Of a stretch of 64,000 bases of DNA, positions 48,108 to 60,133 are shown one piece after another. The stretch is from Raphanus sativus (taxonomy: Eukaryota > Streptophyta > Magnoliopsida > Brassicales > Brassicaceae). The notes under the pieces are model-generated. The model had not been told where the DNA came from, made no database searches, and saw only the letters and a program-made list of their open reading frames with translations. A program made the translations under genes and the position numbers. The stretch is taken from positions 15,648,383 through 15,712,382 of the forward strand of contig NC_079516.1 of NCBI RefSeq assembly GCF_000801105.2, written 5' to 3'. How positions within the stretch are numbered: position 1 is the first letter of the stretch; every line of letters starts with the position of its first letter.

Positions 48108-51100
48108 ACAATTTTTTAGTCTTTATTAATTATCTTAAATATACATTATTAAAATAAAATATTAATTAAACTAATGACTTCTCATAAAATCATGAGAATA
48201 AATTCTCAAATAGTATAAATGATTTATTTGAATAGATTTCAAGTGTCTGTTAGTGACATCTAATATATTAATTTCAGGACTGGTAAAGGCGAAGCAAAAA
48301 TGATTGAACATATAGCAAAGGATGTGTTCAGTAAACTTATGATGCCATCAAATGATTTTAGTGACATTGTGGGGATTGAAGGTCATATTGAGAGGTTGAA
48401 TTCGCTTTTGTGTTTGGAGTCTGATGATGTTAGAAAGTTAGGCATCTGGGGGCCTTCAGGGGTAGGTAAGAGTACCATAGGAAGAGCTCTTTGTAGTAAA
48501 CTCTCTAGCCGATTCCACAAACACGCTTTCTTCGTCTCTTACAAGAGTAAAAAAAAGTGGGACGATAATAAATTGAAGTTGTGTTTGGATGAACGGCTTC
48601 TGTCGGAAATTTCGTGTCAAAAGGACGTAAAGATACGTCATGCAGGTGAGGCAAAACAAAGGCTAATGCATAAGAAAATTCTTATCATCGTTGATGATGT
48701 GGATGATCGTGAAGTGCTAAACACCTTGATGGATCAAACTAGTTTGGTTGGATCCGGGAGCAGAATCGTTGTGATAACTCAAGATAGGAAACTTTTAAAG
48801 TCTCAAGAGATTGAGCTTATTTATGAGGTGGAGCTCCCATCGCACGATCTGGCTATGCAGATGTTTTGTCGATCTGCGTTTGGGAATAACTCTCCGCCTT
48901 ATGGTTTCGAAGAACTCGCTACTAAAGTTACGTTGCATTCCAGTAATCTTCCTTTAGGTTTAAGTGTCTTGGGTTCGTCGTTGAAAGGGATGAACAAGGA
49001 CGAGTGGGTAGAGATACTGCCTAGGCTCCTGAATAGTTTGGATAGGAAAATCAAGAATACACTAAAAGTCTGCTATGATAGGTTAGATGTCCAAGAGCAA
49101 GAATTGTTCCTTTGGATTGCATGCTTACCCGATGGTCGTAAAGTCAAGTTCTTAAAAGATTTGCTCGGAGAAGGTGCTGAAATTGGGCTCAAAATACTGA
49201 ATGACAAGTCCCTGATACGTAGGGAATCAACAGGAATTGTTCGAATGCACAATTTGTTACAGAAGTTGGGTAAAGAAATCGATCGTGCAGAGACCACCAA
49301 CAATTGTAGGTTCTTGACGGAAGCTGATGATATATGTGATGTACTTACCGATAAAACTGTGAGTTAACATATGGCTTTCATGCTAGACTGGATCGTTATT
49401 TGGTTATTGATCAATATAAGGATTGTTAAGATACAATGAGGATTTTAATTTTTTTTTTTCAGGGCACAGAGAATAATCTAGCCCTGGATTTGAACATGTC
49501 GGAAATCAACAAGACATTGGTTATAAATAAAAAGTCATTTAAAGGAATGCGTAATCTGAAACTTCTAAACTTTTACAAATCCTGGTGGCCATGGGAGACT
49601 GGAAAAGACAGATTGTATTTACCTGATCAAGGCCTGGATCCTTTTCCACGCAAACTCAGATTGCTACTTTGGGATGAATATCCATCCAAATCTATGCCTT
49701 TTAACTTTAGAGCGGAATGTCTGGTTGAACTCAAAATGAAGAATAGTAAGCTTGAGAAGCTGTGGGAAGGAATTCAGGTATTACTTTTAACAAGATTTAA
49801 TTAGGTTTCCATTTAAAAACAATAATGTCATCTTCACTTTTGAATTTGGAACTAGCATCTAAATACAGCATATAAATACAACATCGGGATGTTGCATCTA
49901 CAATATGTTCATTTTTAGATCATTTCCAATGTATTCTTCTATTTTTACCTCTAAAATCTAGAAATTCTATAATAGAGATGTGTTTTACTCCAATGTATTC
50001 CTCTAAAATAGAAATCTTCAAATATATAGCAAAATATAGAAGAATGCTATTTATTTCTCTATAAATAGAGGAGAAAATAGCAATCTCTATTTTAGAGATA
50101 GAAATAGAGGTGGGTTAGAGTGATTTTACCTCTAAATACTATTATAGAGGTAGAAATAGAAGAGGGTTGGAGATGCTCTGTTAATAGCATTTGGATACAT
50201 TTATTTGTTTTTATCATATAATAGCATTTGAATGCTATTAGCAATAAGACTAAAAGTATAAGCTTTAAATTATTAATAATGAATTAGTTATTATATTTAA
50301 TAAAATTCCTATTTTGTGGTTTTAATGAGAAACTTTGATTTTGCAGTTTTGACGAAAAAATCTTGATTTTACAGTTCTAGCTAAAATATGGTTTTGCAGT
50401 TTTTATGGGAAAACATGGTTTTGCGGTTTGGACAAAAACATGTTTTATAGGTTTAGTGGGAAATATGATTTTGCGGTTTTGGTGGGAAATATGTTTTTGC
50501 GGTTTTGGTATAAAACATGGTCTACGGTTTTGGTAGAAAACATAATTTGTGGTTTTATTGAAAAATATAATTTTACGAATTGGTTGAAACCTCAATTTTG
50601 TGATTTTAGTGGGAAATCATGATTTCATGGTTTTAGCGTAAAACATGATTTTACGGTTTTAGCAGAAAAATGATTTTACAGTTTTAGTGAGAAAACATAG
50701 TTTTGTAGTTTTAGCAAAAAAAAAACCTAATTTTGTAATTTGGCGGAAAATAAGATTTTATGGGTTTGATCAAAAAGTGATTTCATAATTTTGACAGAAA
50801 ATTTTGATTTTATGGTTCTGGAGAAAATACTCAATTTACTGTTTCAGTGGAAAGTTGTATTTAAACACGATTTTTTGACTTTTGGGGAAACATTATTTTG
50901 CAGTTTTAACGAAAATATGATTTTGCTATTTTGACGAGAAAAATAACTATATTTTCGGTGGAAATTTTAATTTTACAGTTTTCACAAGAAAAAACTTCAT
51001 CACGTGGTTTTGATGGAAAACTTGCTTTTACATTCTTTTTTGTGGGAAATTTTGATTTTTGGATTTGACAAAACTCGATTGTATAGATGTGCTGAATAAC

Positions 51101-54100
51101 TCAATTTTACGATTGGCTGAACCTAGTGTTTTTAAAATTGGATTAGATCGGTGGTTGAACCGGACTCAACCGTGAACCCAAAGATATAAACAAAGTTGGG
51201 TTGATGGTAAAACATAAAGGATATCAAACCAGCTAAAAACATATCAAACCGGTAAAAAACCAGAAACTGGTGAACCATTAAATCAGTTTCGAACTGCGTT
51301 CGGTTATTAAATGTAAAATTTTGAATTTCAATTAGACAATCACTATTCTTTAATATAATATTTTCTTTTCATTTAACAATAGGTGATATCTTTTGAATTT
51401 ATGGTTTTTCAAAAAAAAAGAAAAAACAATTTGGAGAGTTTTAAACTTGGCCATTATACTAGTTCACGTTTTAACCATTTTACAAAGTTTCCACAAACTA
51501 CAGTTGTGAGCCAACCGAAAATGAATCTAAGGTACAACTTACTAATTTTTTTTGAACTTTATTTTTGTATTCTAGTTGACTTCTAAGATAGCTTGGCTTA
51601 TCGTTTCATGTATTTTTTAAATTTTAATTATTTGTCTATTATATTACACAATGGAAGATAATTCCTATGTTTCAATTTCTGAATCTTACAATTATAGGAT
51701 ATGATTGATATTTTCTATTAAATTTACGTGCATATGCATAATATCAATTAATTATGATATTTTTCTGAATAAAACTATACCTTGTTGGAGCACATTGAAC
51801 CTTAACCTAAGAACTTCTCCATTTTGGTTGTCGGGCCGGTACTAAACAAAGAATATTTTGGGTTATGGATTAATATAGTTTGACCAGGTTCAACCAAACT
51901 AATTTAAGTTAAAAAGGTAAAAACTAAAATATAATTAAATCTAGATGCTTTGTTATTTATCTTCAATAGATTTTATAAACATTATTTATTAAAATTTTTA
52001 GTAGAAATAAGTTTGTAAATTTAAGTAAAAACCAAATAAAATCAAATATAAAATCATCATTATAAGTTCATATATAAATTAATATTTTGATTTTGAATAT
52101 CTATCATCATGAGTTATGAAGATTCAAAAAATTGAGTATAAAAAAGTATTTTTATTTGTATAGCTGTAATATTTTAAAAGACAAAACAACTAATAAAAAT
52201 TATCATTGATAGTAAAGTACAAACAAATCAGATACAGTATTTAACTAACAATCTGAGTATGTGTCCGATTCATGGTTAATTCGGCTCTACCGTTGGTTCG
52301 GTCCAGATATAAAAACATTGTAGAAAATTCAATTTTACGATTTGTGAAGAATTTGATTTTATGCTTTTTAGTGAAAACTCAATTTAAAGTTTGGACAGGT
52401 TAACATAATTTGTGGTTTTGGCGAAAAAACTCGATGTTATGGTTTTGGCATAAAACGTGATTTTCTGGTTTTGACAAAATTTGATTTTACGATTTTGACG
52501 GGGAAAAAATTGTTTTCCAGTTTTAACGAAAAATATAACTTTTTGGTTTGGTGAAAAAACATGATATATAATTTTTTAAGATATTTTAGATTTTGCTTTG
52601 AGATGAAGGATTAAAATGTAATAGTGTATAAAGAAACAACTTTGGAACATTTGCATCTAGATGCGTTCAACATCCAACATAAAAAAAGAACATGGACAAA
52701 TTTGTAATTTTTAATTATCTCAATTAGTAAATATATTTCGTATTGATTTCCCCTTTTTATTTGGTCAGCCTCTTGGAAATTTGAAGGAGATGGATATGAG
52801 TTATTCTACAGATTTGAAAGAGATTCCAGATCTTTCAAAAGCCACAAAAGTCGAAAGATTGAAGTTTTGTGGATGTAAATCTTTGGTGGCACTTCCTTCC
52901 TCAATTGGTAATCTCAATAAACTGTTTCAATTGATTTTTTCGGGATGCAAATCTTTGGTGACACTTCCCTTTTCAATAGGGAATCTTCATGGACTATATA
53001 TATTGGATCTTACAGAATGTTCATCTTTGGTGACACTTCCTTCCTCGATTGGTAATCTCAAAAAACTGTTTCAATTGATTCTTGCGAGATGCAAATCTTT
53101 GGTGACACTTCCTTCTTCAATTGGAAATCTTCGTGGACTATATAAATTGGATCTTACTAAATGTTCATCTTTGGTGACACTTCCTTCCTCAATTGGGACT
53201 CTCAGTAAACTGTCTGAATTGAAGATATCGAAATGCTCAAACCTTAAGTTTCTGCCAGATGATGTTGACTTTGAATCTCTTAAAGTACTCCATCTTGAGG
53301 TAGACCTCCCCTATCTTGACAAATGTTCACAGTTGAGAATGTTTCCTCGTATATCAAGGAACATTACATCGCTTCAACTAGCAAAAACTGCATTAGAAGG
53401 AGAAGAAGATAGTTCTTGGATTAGAGAACGCTATTGGGATGATGTACCATTGAGTTGTATGCCACCTAATTTCAACCCACAAGATATGGAGCCCCTTGAA
53501 ATGAGTACTGGCAGGCTTAAGAAGTTATGGAGAGGGGTCAAGGTAATTAATAGCTATTTATTGTTAATTAATACCATATTAATATCTTTGTGCTGATCTC
53601 ACTCTTGAATATTACTCCTTCTAGTTTTTATTATAACTTGTTTTAGAATTGTGCATATAGAATAAAAATAATTAATTTATTATATATATATTTTTAAAAA
53701 ATCATAAATTATTTATCTGACAACAATTTAATTAATAATAAAATAGAATGTTATTATCATTGGTCATATAACATTAATTGTTAAAAAATATTTTCTCTAA
53801 AATAAGTTATATTAAAAATTGAAGGAGTATAAAATTTTGTGAATTTAATAATTTGGTGTTCGTAGCTAACCTAAATCGAAGACATAATATGTTTCTTGTT
53901 TATTTTTCAGTCGCCGGAAAACCTCGTCGAAATTCCAGTTCTGTCAAAGGCCATCTACCTTGACTATTTGGAACTCAATAAAAGCTTTGTGATGCTTTCT
54001 TCTTCAATTAGGAATCTCGACCAACTCAGGAGCTTGGACATGGAAGGGTGCACAATGCTCGAGGTTCTACCAGTCGACATAGACTTTCATCTTACAGAAC

Positions 54101-55744
54101 TCGATCTCAGTGGATGCTCAGAATTGAGAAATTTTCCTCGGATTTCAACCCGCATTAGACTTCTCTATCTAGATGACACTGCAATTGAAGAAATTCCTTC
54201 CTGGATTAAGAATATGTCTAGTCTCGCTAAATTAACGATGCGTCGGTGCAAGAATTTAAAGAGCATCTCCGCAGAGATTTTTAAAATGATATGTCTTGAG
54301 GCAGACTTTTCAGACTGTGGAGGAATCACAAGAATCTGTGATCACTTACCAGGGCCGCACAATAATTTCTTTGATATTTCTTCATATCCTTTCGGATTTC
54401 CACCAACGCCTCCTTTCAAGTTCTATAATTGCTTCAGTTTGGATAGAGATGCACATGAAATCATTATACAGTCATACCCAATCATGGCCGTTATACCAGG
54501 TGGAGAAGTGCCTACGTATTTCACACATCGTGCTTGTGGAAGTTCTCTAAGTATCCTTTTGTCTGAGAGCTCTCTTTCTCAAAGATACACAATTGTTAAA
54601 GCTTGCATCGTGGTTGGACTTTCAAGTCACTACCCTGCCGGATACTTCACTGTTCGTCAGTCCTTTCGAGGCCAGCAAGAAGAGACTGATTGTGATTTTA
54701 AAGCGGACGCGTGCACGTACGAGATAGATCATATGGTTTTTTTCAACTTACATTTACCAATAAAACGAGTGAATAACTCGCCATCTGAACTGAACAACAA
54801 CGTTCTACTACTTGAGTTTTATAGCAACCATTATGATATATATTATGAAGGGTGTTCCTGCGGCAGCCCTGGCCGCCATAATCAAAATTCTACACTTGAA
54901 GAGATAAAAGGATGCGGTGCACGAGTCATGGATATCTCAGAAACAGACTACGAAGAAAGTGATGAAGAGAGCGACAGAAGCAAGGAGAAGGTGCGGGTTA
55001 ATGGGCTTTATCATATACTGAACTGAAAACTCTAATAGCTATTTCTCTTGTCAGATTCAACTAGAAAAAAAGATCATATTCACTTGATTTGTTATGTTAC
55101 AGATGACAGTTCCAACATTTCAAGAACATTCCAACTATCTGAACATCCAACCTGCAGTGAATCCCGGACTGGTGGCTCCGAATTTGGACCTTTACATGGG
55201 GCTGGCTGGAGCATCTGGTGGTGAAGAAAGTGATGAATATTATGAAGGGTGTTCCTCCGGAAGCAGCTATGGCAGCCACAGCCAAAATTCTACCCCTGTA
55301 GAGATAAAAGGATGCGGTCCAAGAGTCATGAATATCTCAAAAACAAACTTTCGAGAAAGTGATGAAGAGAGCAACAGAAGCAAGAAAAAGATGCGGGTTA
55401 GCTTCAACTATAAAAAAATTCAAAAAGCCATCTCTTTTTGTCAGATTCAACTATAAAAAAAAATCATATTCACTTGATTTGTTATGATGCAGATGACAGT
55501 TCCAACATTTGAAGATCATTCCAACTCTCTGTATATCCAACCTGCAGTGAATTCCGAACCAACGGCTCGGAATTTGGAGCTTTCCTTGGGGTCGGTTGGA
55601 GCATCTGGTGAGGTATCTTCCGGAAGCAAAGTGCCCTCACCTTCAAGGAACTTCTGTGGCGATGGAGCATCTTTTCTTGGCGGAGAATCTTTGCATTTCG
55701 AACCCATGATAATCGAGCAACAAAACACTGGGAACATCCAATGA
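47002..55744 (+). CDS. TIR-NB-LRR immune receptor with one frameshift in TIR exon
   Basis: Seven exons: 47002-47476, 48278-49358, 49463-49777, 52769-53542, 53911-54996, 55103-55396 and 55493-55744. The TIR domain has [23 protein letters not shown] and the catalytic-type Glu in LNELVEI. NB-ARC shows P-loop GPSGVGKST, kinase-2 [35 protein letters not shown] and MHN in place of MHD. LRRs include a block of near-identical [11 protein letters not shown] repeats. A C-JID-like domain follows ([19 protein letters not shown]), then an acidic Ser-rich tail. It resembles the RPP4/RPP5 class of cytoplasmic/nuclear receptors that trigger defence on effector detection. Exon 1 is one base short near 47313 (ATTCGATTTTTTACC), cutting the frame after about 104 residues; every other exon and junction is intact. 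So: a recent pseudogene, an assembly error, or truncated TIR expression. Confidence 0.88.
47526..48104. repeat. TA microsatellites in TNL intron 1
   Basis: Three TA runs, at about 47528-47560, 47785-47812 and 48078-48104, lie in the 801-bp first intron of the TNL gene. Such runs are highly mutable and useful as length polymorphisms. Confidence 0.8.
49918..50178. mobile_element. MITE in TNL intron 3
   Basis: Left end AGATCATTTCCAATGTATTC and right end (reverse complement) AGAGCATCTCCAACCCTCTT, followed on both sides by TCTATTT-TACCTCTA, form terminal inverted repeats. The interior is rich in CTCTA/TAGAG palindromic bits. About 260 bp, of the hAT-like class common in crucifers. Confidence 0.65.
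50314..51120 (+). repeat. 26-bp degenerate minisatellite in TNL intron 3, block 1
   Basis: About 28 diverged tandem units of roughly 24-30 bases, consensus close to TTTTGGTGGAAAACATGATTTTGCGG. Many copies end TTTTGCAG or TTTACAG before the next TTTT, so the array repeatedly resembles a splice acceptor. Units differ from each other by several bases, pointing to an old array. Confidence 0.85.
51126..52320. mobile_element. TIR element splitting the minisatellite
   Basis: Left end AGTGTTTTTAAAATTGGATT and right end (reverse complement) AATGTTTTTATATCTGGACC are imperfect inverted repeats, each leading into GAACC/CGGT-rich sequence. The 1.2-kb AT-rich interior has no coding. The minisatellite resumes directly after it. 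Confidence 0.6.
52321..52572 (+). repeat. 26-bp minisatellite in TNL intron 3, block 2
   Basis: About nine further units of the same consensus (for example TTTTGGCGAAAAAACTCGATGTTATGG-type copies) on the far side of the inserted element. This shows that the array was once continuous. Confidence 0.8.
53613..53829. mobile_element. Stowaway-like MITE in TNL intron 4
   Basis: TA-CTCCTTCTAGTTTTTATTA at the left and (reverse complement) CTCCTTCAATTTTTAATATAAC at the right, TA at both ends, continuing with TTTTAGA. About 217 bp and very AT-rich, within the intron 53543-53910. Confidence 0.75.
54838..55396 (+). repeat. Duplicated TNL tail module
   Basis: The end of exon 5 (54838-54996) and the second half of exon 6 (55235-55396) encode the same module: YYEGCS-GS...QNST..EIKGCG.RVM.IS followed by [11 protein letters not shown]. 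Each copy ends at an equivalent donor (GTGCGG|GTTAAT and ATGCGG|GTTAGC). A second module starting ATGACAGTTCCAACATTT opens exons 6 and 7, each after an equivalent acceptor. The tail grew by tandem duplication of an intron-exon unit in phase. Confidence 0.88.
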
Positions 55745-56138
55745 GGATCTTTATGATGTACTTAGACTTTTTAACCCAGATGTTTTTTTTCTTTCTAATA
55801 CACAGAAATAAGTTTGATGAATGCTAGAATTTGGTTCAGTATATATGTAAAAAGAAAAATTATGGCTTAGAACATGTAGTACTAGAGTTGATTTGAAGTA
55901 TGTATTGTATAATTCAGTCTATACTATTATTAGCTAAGTTAATTTGTTTACTTTGTCGTATTCTCCTTGTAGTGTTATTATTTAAATTTTCATTTTAAAA
56001 TATATGTATCATAATATTAAAAATAATTAATAAATAATAATCTATATATTATAATTATACTATTATTTGAGAAGTGAATTTGCTTACTTGTCATCTTTTC
56101 TTTCTATGATTTTAGGATAAACCATTAGCTTAACTAAT

Positions 56139-56139
56139 A

Positions 56140-56180
<41 letters not shown>
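56139..56180 (+). repeat. ATT microsatellite
   Basis: About 13 uninterrupted ATT units between the TNL gene and the downstream TNL fragment. Confidence 0.95.
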
Positions 56181-56181
<1 letters not shown>

Positions 56182-56218
56182 TTAAGATAATTAATAAAAT
56201 AGTTCATATTCACTTGAT

Positions 56219-57255
56219 TTGTTATTGATGCAGATGACACTTCCAACATTTCAAGAACATTCCAACTCTCTGAACATCCAAGCTGCAGTGAGTTCCGGAC
56301 TGGTGGCTCAGAATGTGGACCTTTCCCTGGGGATGGCTGGAGCATTTGGTGGTGAAGAAAGTGATGAAGAGAGCAATAGAAGCAAGAAGAAGATGCATCG
56401 TGGTTGGACCTTCAAGTCACTGCCCCCACCGGCTACTTCGCACTTTGTCAGTCCTTTCGAGGCGAAAAAGAAGAAGAGTTTTGTTGTCATGTTAACGAGG
56501 ACGCGTGCACGTACGAGTATCGAGATGGATCATTCTGGTTTTGTCCTCCTTACATTTGCAAATAAAACGAGTGGACAACTCGCCATCTGAACTGAACAAC
56601 AACGTTCTACTACTTGAGTTTTATAACAGCCATTATGAATGGTGCTCCTGCGGCAGAAAAACTTCAAAAGCTATCTCTTTTGTCAGAAAAGAAAAATCAT
56701 ATTCACTTGATTTGTTATGATGCAGATGACCGTTCCAACGTTCCAGGAACATTCCAACTCTCTGTACATCCAACCTGCAGTGAATTCCGAACTGATAGCT
56801 TCGAATTTGGACCTTTACATGGGGCTGGCTGGAGCATCTGGTGGTGAAGAGAGTAACAAAAGCTAGAAGAAGATTCGGGTTAGCTTAATCATAAATTAAA
56901 TTGAAAATTTGAAAAAGTTATTTCTTTGGCCAGATTCAACTAGAGAACAAAATCATATTCGCTTGGTTTGCTATGATGACAGTTCCAACATGTCAACAGC
57001 ATTTCAACTTTCTTTCCTCAAACTGCAGTGAATTCCGAACCGGTGATTTCAAATTTGGAGCTTTTCTTCGGGTTGACTGGAGCATCTGGTGAGGTATCTT
57101 CTAGAAGCAAAGTGCCATCACCACCTTCAAGAAACTTCTGTGGCGATGAAGCATCTTCTTTTGACCCGTGTCTTGGCGGAGGATCCAACGAGGATTCTTC
57201 ATTTTCTCCACAGCTTATAGACTTTTCACCTATGAACTATTTATTTCCGTTATAA
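56219..57255 (+). pseudogene. 3' remnant of a second TNL gene
   Basis: Order: a tail exon copy (about 56233-56396, [16 protein letters not shown] type), a piece resembling the C-JID end of the intact gene (56397-56650 against 54605-54870, sharing ATCGTGGTTGGAC and AACTCGCCATCTGAACTGAA), then a tail exon (56727-56865) that ends early at TAG, and a terminal exon (56970-57255) ending [20 protein letters not shown]...LFPL. Frames are broken in the C-JID-like piece. The TIR, NB and LRR parts are absent. It is the leftover of a tandem duplicate whose 5' part is gone, with the tail exon shuffled ahead of the C-JID piece. Confidence 0.8.
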
Positions 57256-57806
57256 AGATATAAGTTTGATGAACGCTGGAGTTTGGTTCAGTCACTCATA
57301 TGTAAAAACAAAATTTATACCAATTGAATGATTTTATGTTTTTTTCATATCCTCTCACGTTGAATATTTCATCAAAAACCACACTCCTCTCAACCTCAAT
57401 CTTCATCCTCATTACAAGAATTCATTATTTGTTCTCATGTATAAAATCTTACGTCGATAATGTAAAAAGTTAAAACAATCACAAATTTATCAGCAATATC
57501 GCTCAACGTCAAAGGCCCGGCAACACATTGATATTTGATTTACTATTTTTTTTTTTGGGACAAATTTTGATAAAGCATAATTTATCGGTTAATTAAATAT
57601 TACACAACTATAAATATTCCACTGAAACCATCTCAGCATTTCCATACCACTTACGCTCTTCTTCTCCTCCGGCACACTCCAAACTTACTCTTGTCTGAAG
57701 AAATCTCTGACGTGAAGTTCGACTATTAGCATCCGTTATTGTTTGCTACGTAACCTAAGATCTTGCTAGCATTTAGATCTCTGATGCTCGATTCATTCTT
57801 GTGAGC
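57256..57806. other. CIB2 promoter and leader
   Basis: Non-coding sequence upstream of CIB2 with a poly-T run near 57546. CTATAAATATT at about 57608-57618 could be a TATA box, leaving a leader of about 170 bases. No other gene. Confidence 0.45.
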
Positions 57807-60091
57807 ATGGACAAGGAGCTGTTTATGAACACAGAGCTTCATCCACCGCCGGAGATAGCGATGCATTTCGAACAACCGTCCTCTTCATCCCCGATGCTTG
57901 ACTGGCCGTTAATGGATCCAAATCTAGCTCCACATTCGCCGCCGCAAGATTGCTTCTCGTGGGAAAAGTCAACGGAACAACAGCAACAACAAAAACAGAG
58001 CATCTTCGACTCTGCTCTGAGCTCTCTAGTCTCCTCTCCGACGCCGTCGAACTCAAACTTCTCCGGCGGAGGAGGAGGTGAAGGCTTCATTATCAGAGAA
58101 CTCATCGGAAAACTCGGAAACAGCTCCGCGACTCCGATGAGTTCTCCACCGCCGATGATCAACAGAACGACGCCGTTCACACGTGTCGCCAGCACACCAG
58201 CTCTTAACGGCCTTGTTTCTCCGACGGTTCCCGCCGGAGAGTTTTCTCGGAAGAGAAAATCTGTGTCGAAAGCTAAATCCAAGGAGAACCCACTTCCCAC
58301 TGCTTCTCCATCACCAAGTTTCTCAAAGGTAAATCAATTTTGCCGGAAAATTTTCTTGATTTTCCCGCAAAGTTTCCATCTTTTTTTTCTCATCGAAAGA
58401 GCCCATTGTTTTCGTTAGCGTTTCTCGAATAACCCAATTCTCTAAAAAGTCAGCTTTTTACATTAAAGTAAATAAAAGTCATAACTTTTTGAAATATTTT
58501 TTTTAATTTCTCAGACGGCGGAAGAAAAAGGAGGGAAAAGGAGAAGAGAAGACGAAGAAGATAACACAACAAAAGCACCTGAGCCTCCTAAAGACTACAT
58601 CCATGTTCGTGCTCGACGAGGCCAAGCCACTGACAGTCACAGTCTCGCTGAAAGAGTATTTAATTAATTAATTAAGCACTCTCTTTTTTACTTTGATCAT
58701 TTGCTTTATTTTCAGTAATTAAGGTTTAATTAATTTTTTTTTAAAAGATTGATTGTGCTAATTGTATTTTAGTTTATATTAGAGTTTGGATTTGATTAGT
58801 TATTGAATGTGGGGTTAGGTTCGGAGGGAGAAGATTGGTGAAAGGATGAAGCTGCTTGAAGGCCTTGTCCCTGGCTGCAATAAGGTGAGAAGTTTTGTTT
58901 ATCTTGAGTTTTGGACTCTGTTGATTAGCATAATTAAGATCAATAATGTATTTTTTTCTTTGTTTATTCGATGAAAAGGTTACTGGAAAGGCATTGATGC
59001 TGGATGAAATTATAAACTATGTACAATCATTGCAAAGACAAGTTGAGGTATTATTATTATTTGGTTTTAAATTCATACTATAAATCTAATTAATTGTTTC
59101 ATTAATCACAGACAAGTTGAGATATTATTATTTGGTTTGCTTCATCTAGTATCTTGTTTCACTAATCACCGAATTTTAATTATTTACAGTTAATTTTTCT
59201 AATATTTCTTGTTTAATTATTGGCAGTTCTTGTCAATGAAGTTATCATCAGTGAACGACACCAGGCTGGAGTTTAACGTGGATGCTCTTGTGTCAAAGGA
59301 TGTTGTAAGTCACCTTAAACATAACATCAATTAACAACCATTAATGATGATCACTTCAAATTGCTAGTTATCAACTTATTATTTCTTATCATTCTTTTTC
59401 TTTTTCTTTTTCTTTTACTTGTCATTACGTTAAAAAGATACTTTTTCAATCGGCCCATCTATATTATAAAAGAGAAGTACTCATATAAAATATCTCTTAG
59501 TTTTCAGTGTTATTTACACTTTCATGCCACTAACATTAACTAATATTTCTTATTTTAATGTTGTCTTTTTCACTTTGATTAATGTATTTTCCAAAATTAA
59601 ATTTGAATTTTAAGCAAAAAAAAATTAAATTTGAATTAAGTACACAATTAAATAATACTTCATATTTTAATGCTTTGTCTTTTCCACTTACATTAATGTG
59701 TTTTCTAAAATTAAATACACTTCATTAACTTTTCAATTAAATCAATGTCAAATTAAAAAAAATTCATTTTTATTGGACAAATAATTCATCGAAATTATAA
59801 TATCAATTCTCCATTGAACAAATCTTAACGAAAAAATATTACCAAATTAAACCGAAACTAGATAATATCCAAACGGATTTACCATTTTGGTATCTAGAGA
59901 ACCATAACTAAACCTTATCCGAATGAAATATTTCGGATATTCGAATGTATTTAAATCATATTTATATACTTCAATATGTTAGTTATTTTTCGAGTTAATA
60001 TCCAAGATATAAGCTATTTTAAGTTCATTTGAAATATAAAAAATAGTCAAAAGTAAACATCTAAAGTAGATAAACAATAATCAAAACACCA

Positions 60092-60133
<42 letters not shown>

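Noticed and set aside
50314..51120. CRISPR-like array
   Set aside because: Units are contiguous and degenerate with no unique spacers, in a plant intron; it is a minisatellite.
57801..57806. CIB2 start two codons upstream
   Set aside because: The codon at 57801 is GTG; the ATG at 57807 gives the conserved [10 protein letters not shown].
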